A stretch of DNA of 64,000 nt from Rhizoclosmatium globosum (taxonomy: Eukaryota > Chytridiomycota > Chytridiomycetes > Chytridiales > Chytriomycetaceae), in NCBI GenBank assembly GCA_002104985.1, contig MCGO01000167.1, positions 20,310-84,309 on the forward strand, in the 5' to 3' direction. Under the pieces are notes generated by a model. The model did not search any database, was not told the origin of the DNA, and worked only from the letters and a program-made list of their open reading frames with translations. Made by a program: the position numbers and the translations under genes. Position 1 is the first letter of the stretch, and the number at the start of each line of letters is the position of its first letter. Shown here one piece after another: positions 1 through 11,671 of the stretch.

Positions 1-1
1 T

Positions 2-778
2 CCGCGTCGAGCTCTGGACTGTCCTGATGACGAGATTGAGGATGCATGCTGGAGTAAAGGGAAAAAGGCTGGCAAGAAACCAATCTACAAGCAGTGCTAC
101 AACAAGGGATACAGCACATACTTTATTGTCACGTCAACGGATCACGGTGTGCGTAGCCAGAAGGAGCACTACTATATTCCCTGGGACGTGGAGGTGCCTG
201 ATACTTTGTTGACTCGAACTTGGCCGGAGCTGAACAAATTCTTCCAATTGGTTGACTCTGAGGCGCCCGGATTCGGAGACTCTCAATCACTTTGTGGTGT
301 GGTGCGCGCATTGAAGCTGTTCAAAAAGCGACTCTATCAAGGTTTGTGATTCGAAAGCGCTCTATTTTTCCTGCCTAATACCCAATAACAATTGACAGGA
401 ACGGCCCACGCTCTTTACACTGGCTTTATGAAAGCCGACCACAAGATTTTGGAACATGAGTTGTTTCAATCAAACGAATTCAAGCTTGTCTGTCAGCGTG
501 TTACAAAGAGTTGCAATTCGTATAAAATTAAGTGCGAGGCTGCGGGAAAGGTGATATTGACTAGTTATCGCGACTTGTTTCTGATTTCGCCGTAGAACAC
601 TCAACCTCAACGAGACCAACTCTCAAGCCTTGGAATCTCTGGCGAATCTCGTTTCTTTGAACGTTTTGAGGAACAGTCGGCAACCATAATTTCGCTCAAG
701 GATAGTATGCAGACTATGATGGGAATGATGGGCGTTATGCAAGAGTCTTTGAACAAGGTTTTGAAAGTGAAGGAGTAA
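2..778 (+). CDS. Unknown protein, 3' part of a spliced gene (truncated by the window edge)
   Basis: The gene enters from the left edge. Three exons join in frame: 2-341, 399-550 and 596-778, with introns of 57 and 45 nt that start GTTTGT/GTGATA and end CAG/TAG. The spliced product is about 225 residues. It has an aromatic-rich first half (HYYIPWDVEVP) and a Met-rich helical tail with the pattern MMGMMGVM just before the stop. The tail reads as a short coiled coil. I do not recognise the family. The Trp/Tyr/Phe-rich, Cys-containing middle could be a domain from a mobile-element-associated protein, but that is only a guess. The frame is well supported because both introns preserve it; function is unknown. 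Confidence 0.6.
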
Positions 779-1106
779 ACGCGGTGGATGGAGTAATGAG
801 TATCTATACTGGTGATGGACTGTTTAATTAAAATGATCTTTGTTTTTTCTCCTTTCTTGACATAACTTTTTGCTTGGAATGATGCAGCAGTCACAACCTC
901 CAAAAAGATTCGCAAGCGTGGCGGGATTAGGTGCGCCTTCCATAATCCTCGCTACCAGTGTTACGATCGGAATGTCAAGAGGTATGTTTCTTCCGCAAGA
1001 TGGTCTGAAAACTTACAACTTTAACTTCCAAGCTGGAGAACCACTCGAATCTGACGCTATCAAGAAGCAAAGAGTCGAAACCAAAGTCACACCCGAGCAA
1101 AATGAA
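779..1106. other. Intergenic stretch with a possible Cys-containing exon
   Basis: No complete gene could be built here. A short open stretch near 885-985 on the plus strand reads as a basic, Cys-containing peptide (TSKKIRKRGG, then GIRCAFHNPRYQCYD). It might be an exon of a neighbouring gene or a transposon remnant, but no splice pairing convinced me. Confidence 0.3.
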
Positions 1107-1436
1107 TCAAACACGGGAATGGACGGTACGAATGAATCGTTTGAGCATGCGCTTTGCTAACCAAGCTTGAAGACATCGCATGTTCCGTCCCACGTACTGT
1201 GTACCATAAACAGTTGAGGTGATGAGCCACATTCGGTCAAACGTCGATGGAATATAGGCTCCTTCAGCATGAATTGCACGTTGACTTTTGTTGAGAGCCG
1301 TGAGCCAGAAGGTTGTGCTTGTCAAGACGGAATCAAAGACTCGGTTTAGATTGCGGAGCCGCATTACAAAGTTTGGGTCAAGAAAGGAGAGGATTTGGGA
1401 CCAGATCTCAAGATACAGATGTGGAGCGGCATTCAT
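1107..1436 (-). CDS. Small F-box-like protein
   Basis: The 110-residue reading frame starts at the Met at 1436, which is preferred over the longer ORF from 1619 because the extra N-terminus is Pro/Ser-rich and unconserved-looking. The start is followed directly by an F-box-like helical motif: LYLEIWSQILSFLDP, then RLRNLNRVFDSV and a Trp (FWLTAL). This matches the usual F-box pattern of a leading Leu-Pro/Leu-x-Glu-Ile helix and a later Trp. F-box proteins generally link substrates to SCF ubiquitin ligases through Skp1. The rest of the protein is short and has no recognisable substrate-binding repeat, so the gene may be truncated or may have further exons. It is unrelated in sequence to the larger F-box/CaaX family elsewhere in the window. 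Confidence 0.45.
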   Translation of the reverse strand: MNAAPHLYLEIWSQILSFLDPNFVMRLRNLNRVFDSVLTSTTFWLTALNKSQRAIHAEGAYIPSTFDRMWLITSTVYGTQYVGRNMRCLQAWLAKRMLKRFIRTVHSRV

Positions 1437-1619
1437 TTTGATGGAAGCACAAGGAAGACCGAGAAAAGGGAGAGGAAAAGACGTTGGATTTGGGTTCGAG
1501 TTTTCGTGTTTTGATGCGCATCGCATACAAAGTAGTGGAATCTCCGTAAACAAATCCCAACTTGAGAATGAGTCTAACTCAAATAAAACATGCAAAGGCA
1601 CGCTTAAAGTTGAGTACAA

Positions 1620-2735
1620 CCACTATGAATGCTTAGATAAACGCAAATATGTTTTGTTACTTGTGTAATGTCTGATGAGGTTTAAATCACGTCCAAGTTG
1701 ATAGAATCAAAGCACCGTCCAATGATATTGTGCTGAGAGGCACTACAAAGGACATCATTGACGCTCTCAGTTGGACGCAATATCAGACGTACAGTTTACA
1801 GCAACCTGAGGACGAATGTAAGCATTCGTCGCTGCGAGTATTTTTGTCACTTGTTCAAGAGTTGGCACCACACAATGCCGCGATGGGTGAGACACGACCC
1901 AGCGCGGAGTGATAGGCATGAGGGATTGAGGGAAGAACGACGGGATGAGTAACTCACACTGTCAAAGTTCGGACAATAATTTATTTTGTAAGAAAAGGGA
2001 AGGAAGAAAAGAGAACGAATTACAATTGAAGTAGTTGTAAATGAAAAAGTGGGATTGAACGAGTTGGACGCTTGTCGATTACCTCTACGTTCCATCACGT
2101 TTGACTGTGTATCAAACCAATCCATAAGTAAGAATGGAAACGGCTGACGAAGCGGCTTCGGCATTTTGAAGCGAGAGGGAAGCTAAACGAAGTAAAATTA
2201 ACAGTAAAACAAAACACAAACAAAACACTACCAGCGAAGAGGTGTCAAACCAACAACAATCAGATCTGTAGAGGAACATCAAAATGCGTATTATATCCTC
2301 TTTCCAAGAAAGGACAATTGGATACTACAAATGGTTAACGAAACGGTAGACAAAAAACAACAAGAAATCAGATTTACATGACAAGTGAGTATCGGCACTT
2401 CCTTCCCCAGATCTTTTCCAGATCTTTCCCCGAATCCTAGCGACTCAGGTACCGAACGATGGCTGGAGTTGGTTGTGAAAGAGCTCATTGTAGAGGTGAG
2501 ATAGGGATTGAGGGGAGTGAGCAATTGAAATCAAGCAACACAATGAGGTTTCCGCCGAACACGCCAGAACATGCCGGTGATGAGCTGAACAAAGAACAAG
2601 CTACGACTGAGTATAGGCCAGATACGAGGGTTGGTTGAAAGGAGCGAGTGTTGGTTGAAAAGAGCGAGTTGAGGATGGAAGAACCACAAGGGAGTGGACG
2701 ACGTCTCCGTTGATCACCCATCCATTGTCCAATAG
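1620..2735. other. Intergenic region, no gene recognised
   Basis: Short ORFs occur on both strands but none has a recognisable domain, biased composition or matching splice sites. A/T-rich runs dominate the left half. The right part grades into the GC-rich repeat field. Confidence 0.5.
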
Positions 2736-2769
2736 ACTATAATACACGATTCGAAGGATCTACGAGTAT

Positions 2770-3375
2770 AATGGGTGAGTCAGAGTGGATTGGCAACCAT
2801 TTCCGATTGGGCGGCAAAGCAAAGCGAAGGAAGCACTCACCAATAGAGCGGCTTCGTAGTAGAGTAGAGTAGATTGGCGTCGAGTGTGTGGAGAGTGTGA
2901 GCAAATGGGCCCCGACCATTAGACACGTTTTGGGGCTGCGTAGTGAGTCTGCGACGCTAAGCGACGTTGGTAGGGTCCGGGCTAGTGTTCTACGAGTAGA
3001 ATGAGTGAATGAGTGAATGAGTGAGTCAGAGTGGGTTGGCAATGATTTACGTTGGAGAGGCTGGGGAAGGAAAGAGGGAGACACTCACCGAAAACACGTC
3101 TTTCGAGTGCACGGGCCCCAACCATTAGACACGTTTTGGGGCTGAAGAACGAGTCTGCGACGCTTAGACAGTAAGGGGGCTGCGTAGTGAGTCTGCGACG
3201 TTAAGCGACGTTGGTAGGGGGCGCGGATTAGTCTGCGACGCTAAGACAGTAAGGGGGCTCACCTGAGTCTGCGACGCTTAGCGAGGTGCCTGCGGCGCAA
3301 GACAGTAATGGGGCTGCGCGACGAGTCTGCGACGCAAGCGACGTGGCCTGCGGCGCAAGAGTGGTGGTTGGGGCT
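2770..3375 (+). repeat. GC-rich degenerate repeat field built on AGTCTGCGACG
   Basis: The 11-mer AGTCTGCGACG occurs exactly six times (starts 2946, 3152, 3190, 3230, 3266, 3324), usually followed by a TTA/CTAAGCGACG or TAAGACAGTAAGGGG extension. A 30-nt block ending ATTAGACACGTTTTGGGGCTG occurs at about 2909-2938 and again at 3114-3143. A segment beginning GTGAGTCAGAGTGG occurs near 2774 and near 3023. The larger unit therefore looks like a duplication of roughly 205-250 nt that later diverged. The field is GC-rich next to AT-rich flanks and carries no convincing ORF. It could be a satellite-like array or the non-coding part of a mobile element. Confidence 0.7.
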
Positions 3376-3399
3376 CATTTTTTTAAGGGGCAAATGTCC

Positions 3400-3808
3400 C
3401 CCAAAATTTACCATTTGAGCTAGATCCCCTGATGACTTGAGGATGACGTAGCATTGTTGAAGTTAAAATATACCAAGAAACCGGCATACATGGACCAAGG
3501 TGGTGGGAGGACGTACTGACAGCTCTTTTGAATCAAAGTTGGGATATTACAGCTTCAACCGACTGACAACACATTTCGTAGCTGGCCGCAACAAGAGACT
3601 GAGTGAACCACTTTGAGACTGTCGCACAAAACGACAGATAGGTATTGTGTCTGGAGGCGCCGACCCTGTTCAGAAAGTAAGGTTCTTAGAAGTTTCAGTG
3701 TTGAAAGGGATGGCTGATATAGTTTGACGTTGACACAATTTGAATCAATAATATTCTTTTCAAATTCTGAGTGTCTTTCGTCCACTTACTTGTTCAACTT
3801 CGCAGTGC
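3400..3808. other. Intergenic region upstream of the 2OG-oxygenase-like gene
   Basis: This stretch separates the repeat field from the start codon at 3809. It holds no recognisable gene. A pyrimidine-rich tract precedes the ATG and is a plausible promoter/5' leader region. Confidence 0.4.
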
Positions 3809-3994
3809 ATGTCCACGGTTTTCGTCTCATCGACAGTCAAGAAGGGCCACGTCAAATTCAAGCCGAGTGTGAAAGTCCGAGAGGCCAAAGCAGAGGCTGT
3901 TCCGGTTGAGTCTGTTTCGGCATCAACAACAAGAAGAAGAAGAAGAAGTTCCAAATCAAAGAAGAGACGGCCCACTTTTCGGACACGCACCAAC

Positions 3995-4037
<43 letters not shown>

Positions 4038-7000
4038 CCACTTCAACCACATCGACAATGATTGGCCAACACTTTCTCGACGGGGACACAACATCAATTG
4101 GACAACAAATCGGCGCTGTTCTTTCTCCGTTCCAATCGATGGACCTCTTTGTTCATGCGAGGACGTTCCAGGTCCCACATCCAGTTGTTAAAGTAGCGGG
4201 TCTGGGTCGCATCTCGCTGCCCTTGGTTCCACAGCAGGCTCAGGCACTGTTAAATAAGGGGTTTCAGGGAGAGGTGTGCCGTCTCTTTCTTTAGTATGAA
4301 ACAACTATTAAACACTGCCAAATCAGGTTTCTGTATCTAAGGCATTCGCTGCCTCCATCGAATCCTCCTTCAAAGCCAATGCACGTGCCATGAATCTCGA
4401 TACTTCAAAACTTGGATTGAAGCTTGTTCTGTCTCGCCTCGTGCTTGAAACCGCCGAGTCTGGACATCGAAGTTATCCCGCAAAAGACGCCGCCCCAGAC
4501 ACTTCCTTGAATGTTGCAACTTTTTCAGTCATTTGTCCCTCCGATTTCTCGGGTGGATCCGTCGCCTTTAGCCATTCTGACTATCAAACCACTTGTGAAT
4601 TCAAACTTTCCGGACCAATCTTCGAAAACAACGTTCCAAAGTCTCCCACGAAAGACGATCCAATCGTTATTGATGATAACGAAGAGAATGCCACAACTAC
4701 TACCCTTACGGCAGAACCAGACGATGACACCTTCTTCTCTATCCTTCACTTCAACAACATTATTGTCAAACCCCTGTCCATCACTTCCGGTCAACGGCTA
4801 TCACTCATCTACGAAGTCCATCAAACTAACGTCTCTATTCCTCGTGCATTCGCGCCGTGCTCGACTACTGCCTCTGAAATTTTGGATCAACTCGTTGACA
4901 CCTGGCGTACAGCATTCTCCCAAAACAGACCTTGCCCGTCAAAACTCTTGATTAAAATGAACGCCACGTATGAAACTAGAGATGACGACGACATGGACCC
5001 GGAGTCTTTCCCAGACAGCGAAAGAATTGATCCACTTCTAATGGGGATGCTGCAAAATGTTGGTGAAGACTGGAATGTTGATGATGACGTGTCCTTGGCA
5101 AAATTGGATGTACGTATGTTGACAATCGAAAAGCATGAGCGGGGAACTGTTTCGTTTGAGAACCCGAATCCGCCTCGAGATTCGTATGGGTGGGGGTATG
5201 GCTGTTTCGAGGAGTCTGACGATGATGACGAGGAAGAGTGTATCTGTAATGAATCTGGTATCTGCTATTACTGCTACGATATTGGTAATGGGGCTGACTC
5301 GGACGCTGGGGAGCAGTGGCTTGACAACGTCAAGTTTGATTGCCCTGGTGAAGTCACGTATAAGATGAAATGGGTCTCCGATAATGGCCCCACTGATGAG
5401 TATCAGCATGTTTCTGTGGACCTCGAGCAAGAATTTATTGGACTGAGGGATCCATATATGCCACCAAAACTCACGAAAATTGATGACTTGTTTTACCGTG
5501 AAATGGAACCTCATGATCGCGTTTGTGTCGACGAGTACGAGTTTGACAGAACGGTAGACTTGATTTATCGTGTGTCGTTTTTGGTGTTCTGGCCGAAAGA
5601 GATGGCGGTTTCCGTGGCAGGCATTGGTCAATCTGTTGAAAAAATCTCTGAGGTATTTTTCATTCTTCCTGCTCCTTCGTCAATCTAACTTTAATACAAT
5701 AGATACTCTTAGAAAAATCTTCAACATTTGAACTTTTGGCTTCAAAGGAGCTCGACAAATTAATCGCAACTATCAAAGAAACTCCTGCACTTGTTGCAAC
5801 TTCTCCCTCAACGTCACTTAATGTTTGCAAACTGCTGACTTTTTGCTCGTCACTGAAACGTCTGGATCACATCATTACAATCTTGACGCACTTTTCGTAC
5901 CCGTCCGATGTCCTTTTGGACTTTCCACGGAATCTATGGGTTTCGCTTCATTCTCTTGGCTGTTCAAGAGACCAGTTCGCAGTCTACGTAAATTCAATCA
6001 GACTGTTACCCGGTGGGAAGATGTTAGCTCTTGTACGTCTCGCAGAGGCCGATTTAGTCTCCCATGTTGAGATATTGCTCAGCCACATTGCTCGCAACGT
6101 GAACTTTGTGGAGACTACCGGGAAGGATGAACATCTTCTTGCTTTCACTTACAGCACTGCTTTGAAATACAACTGCCTGGACCTAGTCGAATCCGTTCGC
6201 TCAAAAGCATTATCACTGAGTTGGTTGCATCTTAATGCAATTTGGGCCGAACTTAGTCGTGATAGACTATCCGCACTTAATACTGATGAATACAAGTGGA
6301 TTCTTCGAACAATTTTGGCAAAGCCCATACAAAGTGCAGCCGTTGTGGAATCGCTTCACAGGTTCTTGGTCGAGAAGGAACTTGAAAATGACCTCAAGTT
6401 ATTGGAAACGGCTCTAATTCGGGCTGGACCAAAGTTGGCTCTTGAGATGATCTGCAAACTCTTTCCATCACGTCGACCTCCATCGACAAAGCCCCTTAAC
6501 GCCGCAGCTCATGTCAAACGCGTGATTGAAGGACTGAACAAAAGCGAAATGGCCCAGATGGATTCAAACGTCATTCACGACACTCTCATCACTCTAATGA
6601 GTGGCATGCGAGGTCTTGACATAGGCATTTCAAAAATTCTTACGGAAGCCATCCTCGCAAAACCGTTCCCCTCCACTGATTCGAAGCATATGATCTTACA
6701 GATACACCCTATGATTGTAGAGTGTCGGTGGGATGATTTGATGGCCACAATCGAATCCCGTCTAGCAACTGTCAATCCATCCGTCGTTCTTGAAAGTCTT
6801 TCGTTGCTCGTTTCCCGAGAAAGCCTAATGTCGCGTATAAACACATGGAAAGGACACTTGTTACGAGTCTTGAACGGTATCAAAAAAGAAACGCTCGCCA
6901 CAGTGGACTCAGAGTACCTCTTCACAACCGCTCAAGGCTTCCTTAAAGTCGACAGTCAGGTCGTCAAAGAGATCATCAACGTCATTGTCCGTAAACCGCA

Positions 7001-8520
7001 CCTCCCACCAAAAGAATCAACATTCATGGCTCTCCATCGATTCATTATCGAGCGTGGGTGGGACGACGCCATGAAGAACCTTGAAGCCCGGATAGCGAGT
7101 TATAATATCCGTGTCGTGATGAAGAGCTTGAACGCGTTGCTGGAAGTTCCTTCGTTACTTGACACCTCGAGTCTTGGAAGGTGCATATTCTGAGACTTGC
7201 GAGTGGGTTTAGGAGAGAGGAGATTGTGAAGCTTGGGGAAGCGGAACTTATGAGTGCTGTGAAGCTGTTTATGAAGTGTCAGTTTGTGGAACTTGCGCGA
7301 TCGTTTGTACGGTTTTGGTGCTTTTGCCTACAATTCTGTTGGATATGAAATTCATGTGATGGTGCTGGAAAAGACTTGGTTGGATGAAATGAGGTGTGTT
7401 GAACTTCGAATGCGGGAAGAAAAGAGCGTTGCGTTGTCAGTTCGATTGATGGAACTTTTAAACATCCCATGTTCCACACTTCACTTCAATTCAGAGCTCA
7501 TTGTGAACGGGTTATGGATATGTTTGTTCAGAAGACTGGAGTGGGTTCAACGCAACGCCTGAATCCGGGAAGGAGTTTGCAAAGTTTTATGTCACGTTGT
7601 TGAGGTTCGCATTCATGGACTCGTTGGAGAGAGTCGGCGCTAAAGCCGGGGAGTTGAGTTTGACCAATTTGGTGTTGGTTGTGTATGATTCGCTCAAGTT
7701 TTTGAGCAAGCTGATCAAGTTGCAAGAAGCCCATGCTGAGGGAGGCGAATTAAGTGCGAAAGACGAGATGGCAGTGAAAAACTCGGTACAGTTGCAAGGA
7801 GTTGTCCATCAACTTACTCTTTCACTTCTATCGCGAAAACCAGCAAACGCGAAAGACTATCTTCAAGTCATTCCATGCCTAGAACTCGTATGCAGCAAAA
7901 TCTCCTTCATGGATCTCGAACAACCCCTCACCCTCCGAAAAGCGTTCATCAAAACCACCTTCGAACTCGACGCAACACCCACCCACAACACACAACCCGG
8001 AGACTTTCTCCAAAAGCTCATTTCCCATATCCACACACACAGCCCCATTCTAAAACGCGAACTCACAACCGCACCCCTCCGTACCCTCGTCCAAAAACGA
8101 TTCACACAAGTAGAAACATTTCTCCAAACAACACCGTCCACTTCCCCAACATCGTGGGCCCAACCCCACGCAAACCTCTCCCTCTGCAAAATCGACTGGA
8201 AGACCAGATCCTCACCTTCCTGAAAGGGAACCTGTCTGAATACAGAGTCCGCGCGCAGTTTGGAGTTTACAAGCTGCGAATGAGTATAGCGACCAGTTTA
8301 ATAAGTTTGTGGCGAGGAGGGAGTTTGGTGTGTATGCGAGTGCGCGAGCTTCTATGATGGGTGGGGCGGGGACGGCAGGGGTTGTGATTAAAAGGATAAA
8401 TCGTATCAAGATGCAATGCACAAGAAGTATATTCAGCTTGGGAGTGAGCGTGGCATTTTGGTTGAGTTGTTGGGGATCAAGAATAAGGTTGAATTTTTGG
8501 GAGTGTTTTATAGTATGTAA
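3809..8520 (+). CDS. Large 2OG-Fe(II)-oxygenase-fold protein, probably catalytically dead; 3' third frame-disrupted
   Basis: Exons 3809-4273, 4327-5652 and 5703-about 7190 join in frame. The N-terminus is basic with a poly-Thr tract. It is followed by the fungal module preceding prolyl-4-hydroxylase-like domains (LPLVPQQAQALL) and a domain core with CPSDFSGGSVAF and ITSGQRLSLIYEV. In active relatives an HxD pair and a distal His bind iron. Here the expected HxD site reads GHRSYPAKD and the distal His region reads HFNNIIVKP, so only the 2OG-binding Arg in SGQR seems kept. A long acidic, Cys-rich linker and an alpha-helical C-terminal half follow. After 7190 coding sense continues to the stop at 8520 but switches frame near 7190, 7315, 7505, 8200 and 8390. 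This may be pseudogenisation or assembly indels. It ends 46 nt from the convergent POC5 gene. Confidence 0.6.
3992..4039 (+). repeat. CAA/ACA trinucleotide microsatellite coding poly-Thr
   Basis: An almost pure ACA run inside the first exon of the 2OG-oxygenase-like gene encodes about 16 consecutive Thr residues. Length polymorphism is likely at such a tract. Confidence 0.85.
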
Positions 8521-8565
8521 TAAAATGGTGTCTTTTTTGGTCAATGATAACGAGTTGATGATAAT

Positions 8566-10102
8566 TTATTTCAAGTGTCGTTCGACATGGACACCGACAC
8601 TGTTATCGTGCTTGCGTGCGTATACTGAAGTTGCGACGCCTGCAGCTTTTTGTACAAGTGGCGGCTCTTCGCCCCTTTTGACTTCTTTACTGACTGGGCT
8701 GTTTCTTCCTGAAGACTGTTTGTGGAGTCTATGATTCGCAGTTGTCGCTGTAGTTATACCACCTTTCTTGACACGTTTCCCATCCAACACTTCCTTCCCA
8801 GAAACAACTGCAACTTCATTCTCAAGCCCTTGAGCTTTCTTAAGAAAGAGAGGCTGTTCAGGCAAAATGCTAGCACAGAAACAGAAGGCTTTTGCAGTAA
8901 TGAAGGCGCATTACCAACGACAGGACTTGTTCGTCCACTCGTAGGTGCAGCAGAATCATGTTGTTTCGGATAAATCTTTCCAGCAGCATCTCCAACCACC
9001 ATGCTCCTCGTCCTCGCGTGACAGGAGCGATATTGATGGGCTTATACCGATAGATTCACTGGCATTCAAAGTGTGGTAGGCGACAGTCCATCATTCAAAA
9101 AGTCGTGGCTGTTGGAACAGGTAGACCACCACCAACACCAGGCCGGAATACACTCATGGCTTCCATATTAAGAGCACATACTCCACGCATAAGAGCTTTT
9201 TCATGTCACCTTGTGCACGGTCGGTCGAGTTCTGATTGACATAATTTGGCGCGTGTTTCTTGGAGTTCTTGTTGAAGCTGCCAGAGAATAAATGAGGGCG
9301 CGACTTCGTAAGGTTGGGAGAAAACCGCTTACAGTTGAGATACGTGATTCATATTCCGCAGCCAGTTGAACCATCGCCTTCTCCGCTTCGACACGAATAC
9401 TCTTTTCAACAGATCGTCGCCAAGTGACCCCACAAACACGTTGCCAGCCAAACAGTGCACGACGCAGAGCAGAGCTACGCGCCTTTGAAGCCGCCATTCG
9501 TTCTGCCAATGTAATTTCGAGCGATCCGCGAACCGAGACTTCCACTTTGAAAAGCACCGAGCAAGAGTCTCTTTCGTATGCTATTTCGAATAAGCAACGA
9601 GTTCAGCCAAACACGAAGCTTACCAAGTCCCCAACAACACGGCCGGCCGCCTCCAAACCCGCATTCCTCGCCTGCACCTTCTCCTTCCAAACAACGAGCA
9701 CGGCCTCCAAGTCCCTGACACGCACCGTCAAACCAGCGACCGAATCGGCGTACTTCTTCGCCTCTTCTTCGATTGTCCTCGCGTGTTTGTCGTTGATTTG
9801 AGTGAGTGCGTCTGCAAAGTCTGCAGTGACTGCGCGCGAAAGAAGCGTTGTCCATTTGGAAAGCGACGCGGAGAATGTGTTGTTGGCGAGACTGAGTTGG
9901 TTTCTGTGTTTGTGTGGTGGTCGGTGGTGGTTGTTGTTGTTGTTGTTGGATTGGATTCCGAGGGAGCAGAGTTGAGTGTGTTTGAAGTTGGCGGAAGTGG
10001 AAAGGGAAAGGTGCTGAAGTTGACGTGTCGAGAATGTGTGTTTGTGGCGGGTTCTCCGTTCACGTTCATGTTCAAGTGGGACACTGAAGGACCGGGCGGC
10101 AT
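8566..10102 (-). CDS. POC5: POC5-like centriolar coiled-coil protein (frame-disrupted)
   Basis: POC5 is a centrin-binding protein of the distal centriole lumen; in a chytrid it would act at the basal body. The likely start is the ATG at 10102. Landmarks in order: a Ser/Asn/Thr-rich N-terminus; SLSKWTTLLSRAV followed by a coiled coil (9603-9900); the Trp-containing centrin-binding-type segment ALFGWQRVCGVTW and EKAMVQLAAEYESRIS (about 9290-9450); the strongly diagnostic ALMRGVCALNMEAMSVF (9150-9200); a low-complexity tail; and a C-terminus ending VGVHVERHLK. Introns are visible (for example GTAAGC...ATAG near 9586-9628 and GTAAGC...GGCAG near 9283-9336). At least four frame changes remain. One falls in a run of five A's just before the ALMRGV motif, where six would restore the frame. 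The family call is strong; the exact model is not. Confidence 0.65.
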
Positions 10103-10272
10103 TCACGGAAGCCCAAATAACTTGTGATTCGATGGTGATGTTGTTGACACAAGACACGTTGGATGTGTCGGCGATGGCGTCCGCGAAAACCGTATTAGGT
10201 TGGCTTCCATTCTTGTCCGATTCAAACAAACAATTACTGACAGTTATATCATAAAGGAAAAGAATAACACAA

Positions 10273-11298
10273 TCACTTCCAAAAGTACACCACATCCCTT
10301 AAGTCGGCATTGAAGTAAAGGACGAGAATCGGCGATACAATCATATTGACCGCAAGACAAATGGCTCCACCCATATAAAACTGACCCTCGACATCAAACG
10401 AAGGGCGCAAAGGAAAGTTGTAGTACCAAAGAAGCATGGAATACACAAAGATTGGTAAATAGCACAATACCAGCGACATTGACAGTAGAATGCACTTGAA
10501 CAGAATCTTACGCTCTATCCAAACCCCGTTTAGTATATATATTATCACATAAATTAAGCCGAATCTTACCCAAACGAATTCGTATTAATCCAAGAGTCTC
10601 AGGATCCTGCGACTCTTCCCCCACCTTCATAAAGTAACTCAGCATCATTGGATTCTCTCTGAACTGCTTTGCCGACAAGTAATATGTGCGTCCATAGCAC
10701 CAAGTCATCAACAAACTGGTTCCAACAAATGTGATGAGAATACAACAAGCCCATGCAGTTCTCTGCGGTGCAACCCTTGGCGACATTCCATTTACCGTTT
10801 TCTGTTGGCCAGAGATTGAATATCAAATTATAAACCACTGGTAGTTACTCACAGAATCCCAAATAGTCCAGGCAAGCACTCCGCCAATCACCACCATCAC
10901 CACATACCACAACCCCAACAACACATTCGCCCTCCTCCTCTTCCCTCTTCCTCCCCTTCCTCCCCTCCATCTTCCCCTTCCAAAATCTGAAAATATCGTT
11001 CCATAGCAAGCTTCCCATTCGCACAAAACACACCCACCAAACACAAGTTTGAAAACAGTGCCGCCCCGTCATTCGCCTGTACAGTAACACCCAGTCCCAA
11101 CAGAGTCTGAATCACAGTCTTTCCTACAGACCATACGAACGAAATCAAAATGAGGAGGAGTGTTGACTTGTCGATGGAGGATTTGAGGAGACGGGTAGGG
11201 GAGGTAAGGGACGCAAAGAGGATGACTCCGTTGAGGAGGAGACCGAGGGCGTAGATGTACAGGAGGATGCAGATTGTTTGGTCTGGTGTTAAGATCAT
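10273..11298 (-). CDS. Seven-transmembrane receptor-like protein (rhodopsin-type GPCR candidate)
   Basis: Exons 11298-10853, 10801-10570 and 10514-10273 splice cleanly (GTGAGT...CAG and GTAAGA...TAG). Seven hydrophobic helices can be counted. TM3 ends KLAMERYFQ, in the position of the DRY region. TM7 reads NMIVSPILVLYFNADLRD, resembling the NPxxY region and the following short helix of rhodopsin-class receptors. The short N-terminus lies outside. Intracellular loop 2 is a purine-rich Gly/Glu/Arg tract (about 10930-10985), and the frame must change once inside it to continue into TM4 (VVMVVIGGVLAWTIW). That change is either an indel in this simple sequence or a true lesion. The ligand is unknown. 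Expected size is about 306 residues. Confidence 0.6.
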
Positions 11299-11671
11299 AT
11301 GGCTTCGTTTCGTCGTTTTTTTGGTTATTGAACAGGAAAATTGAAGAGATGGGCAAGGTGTCTTTCATTCATTCCCCCGAAAACCCTGAATTTTTAAATG
11401 ATCAGTTCTGAATCTTTATACACCTGAGTTAAAATGAGCGATTCATTTATTAAGTAAACGGTCGTCTCTCGCGCAGGTTTGTACCTAGTCGCTCACTCAA
11501 GAATACATCGTTTTTTACTTCTTGGTTTATTCCAGAATAAATACAAGTACTAGAAGCATTTTAACAAGAAGAGCAAAAAGACTTTAATTTATATCGATCT
11601 GTTTTCGTCTCGTCTCTTCTCTTCTTTCTTATTAATACAATAAATTGTCTCGAAAACAACAAACAAGAGCA
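11299..11671. other. Divergent intergenic region between the receptor and the HP1 gene
   Basis: About 370 nt separate two divergent start codons. The sequence is AT-rich near 11380-11650. I saw no ORF with coding character. It should hold both promoters. Confidence 0.5.

Noticed and set aside
2770..3375. CRISPR-like array
   Set aside because: Spacing between the 11-mer copies is irregular, spacers are themselves related, and the window is eukaryotic.
7180..8520. Programmed ribosomal frameshifting as an explanation for the frame changes
   Set aside because: Breaks are at varied sequences, in both directions and in many unrelated genes, with no common slippery site and stop; indels or decay are simpler.
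9728..10295. Two overlapping minus-strand ORFs as separate genes
   Set aside because: Both fit as frame-broken N-terminal parts of the single POC5 gene; each alone lacks a sensible end.
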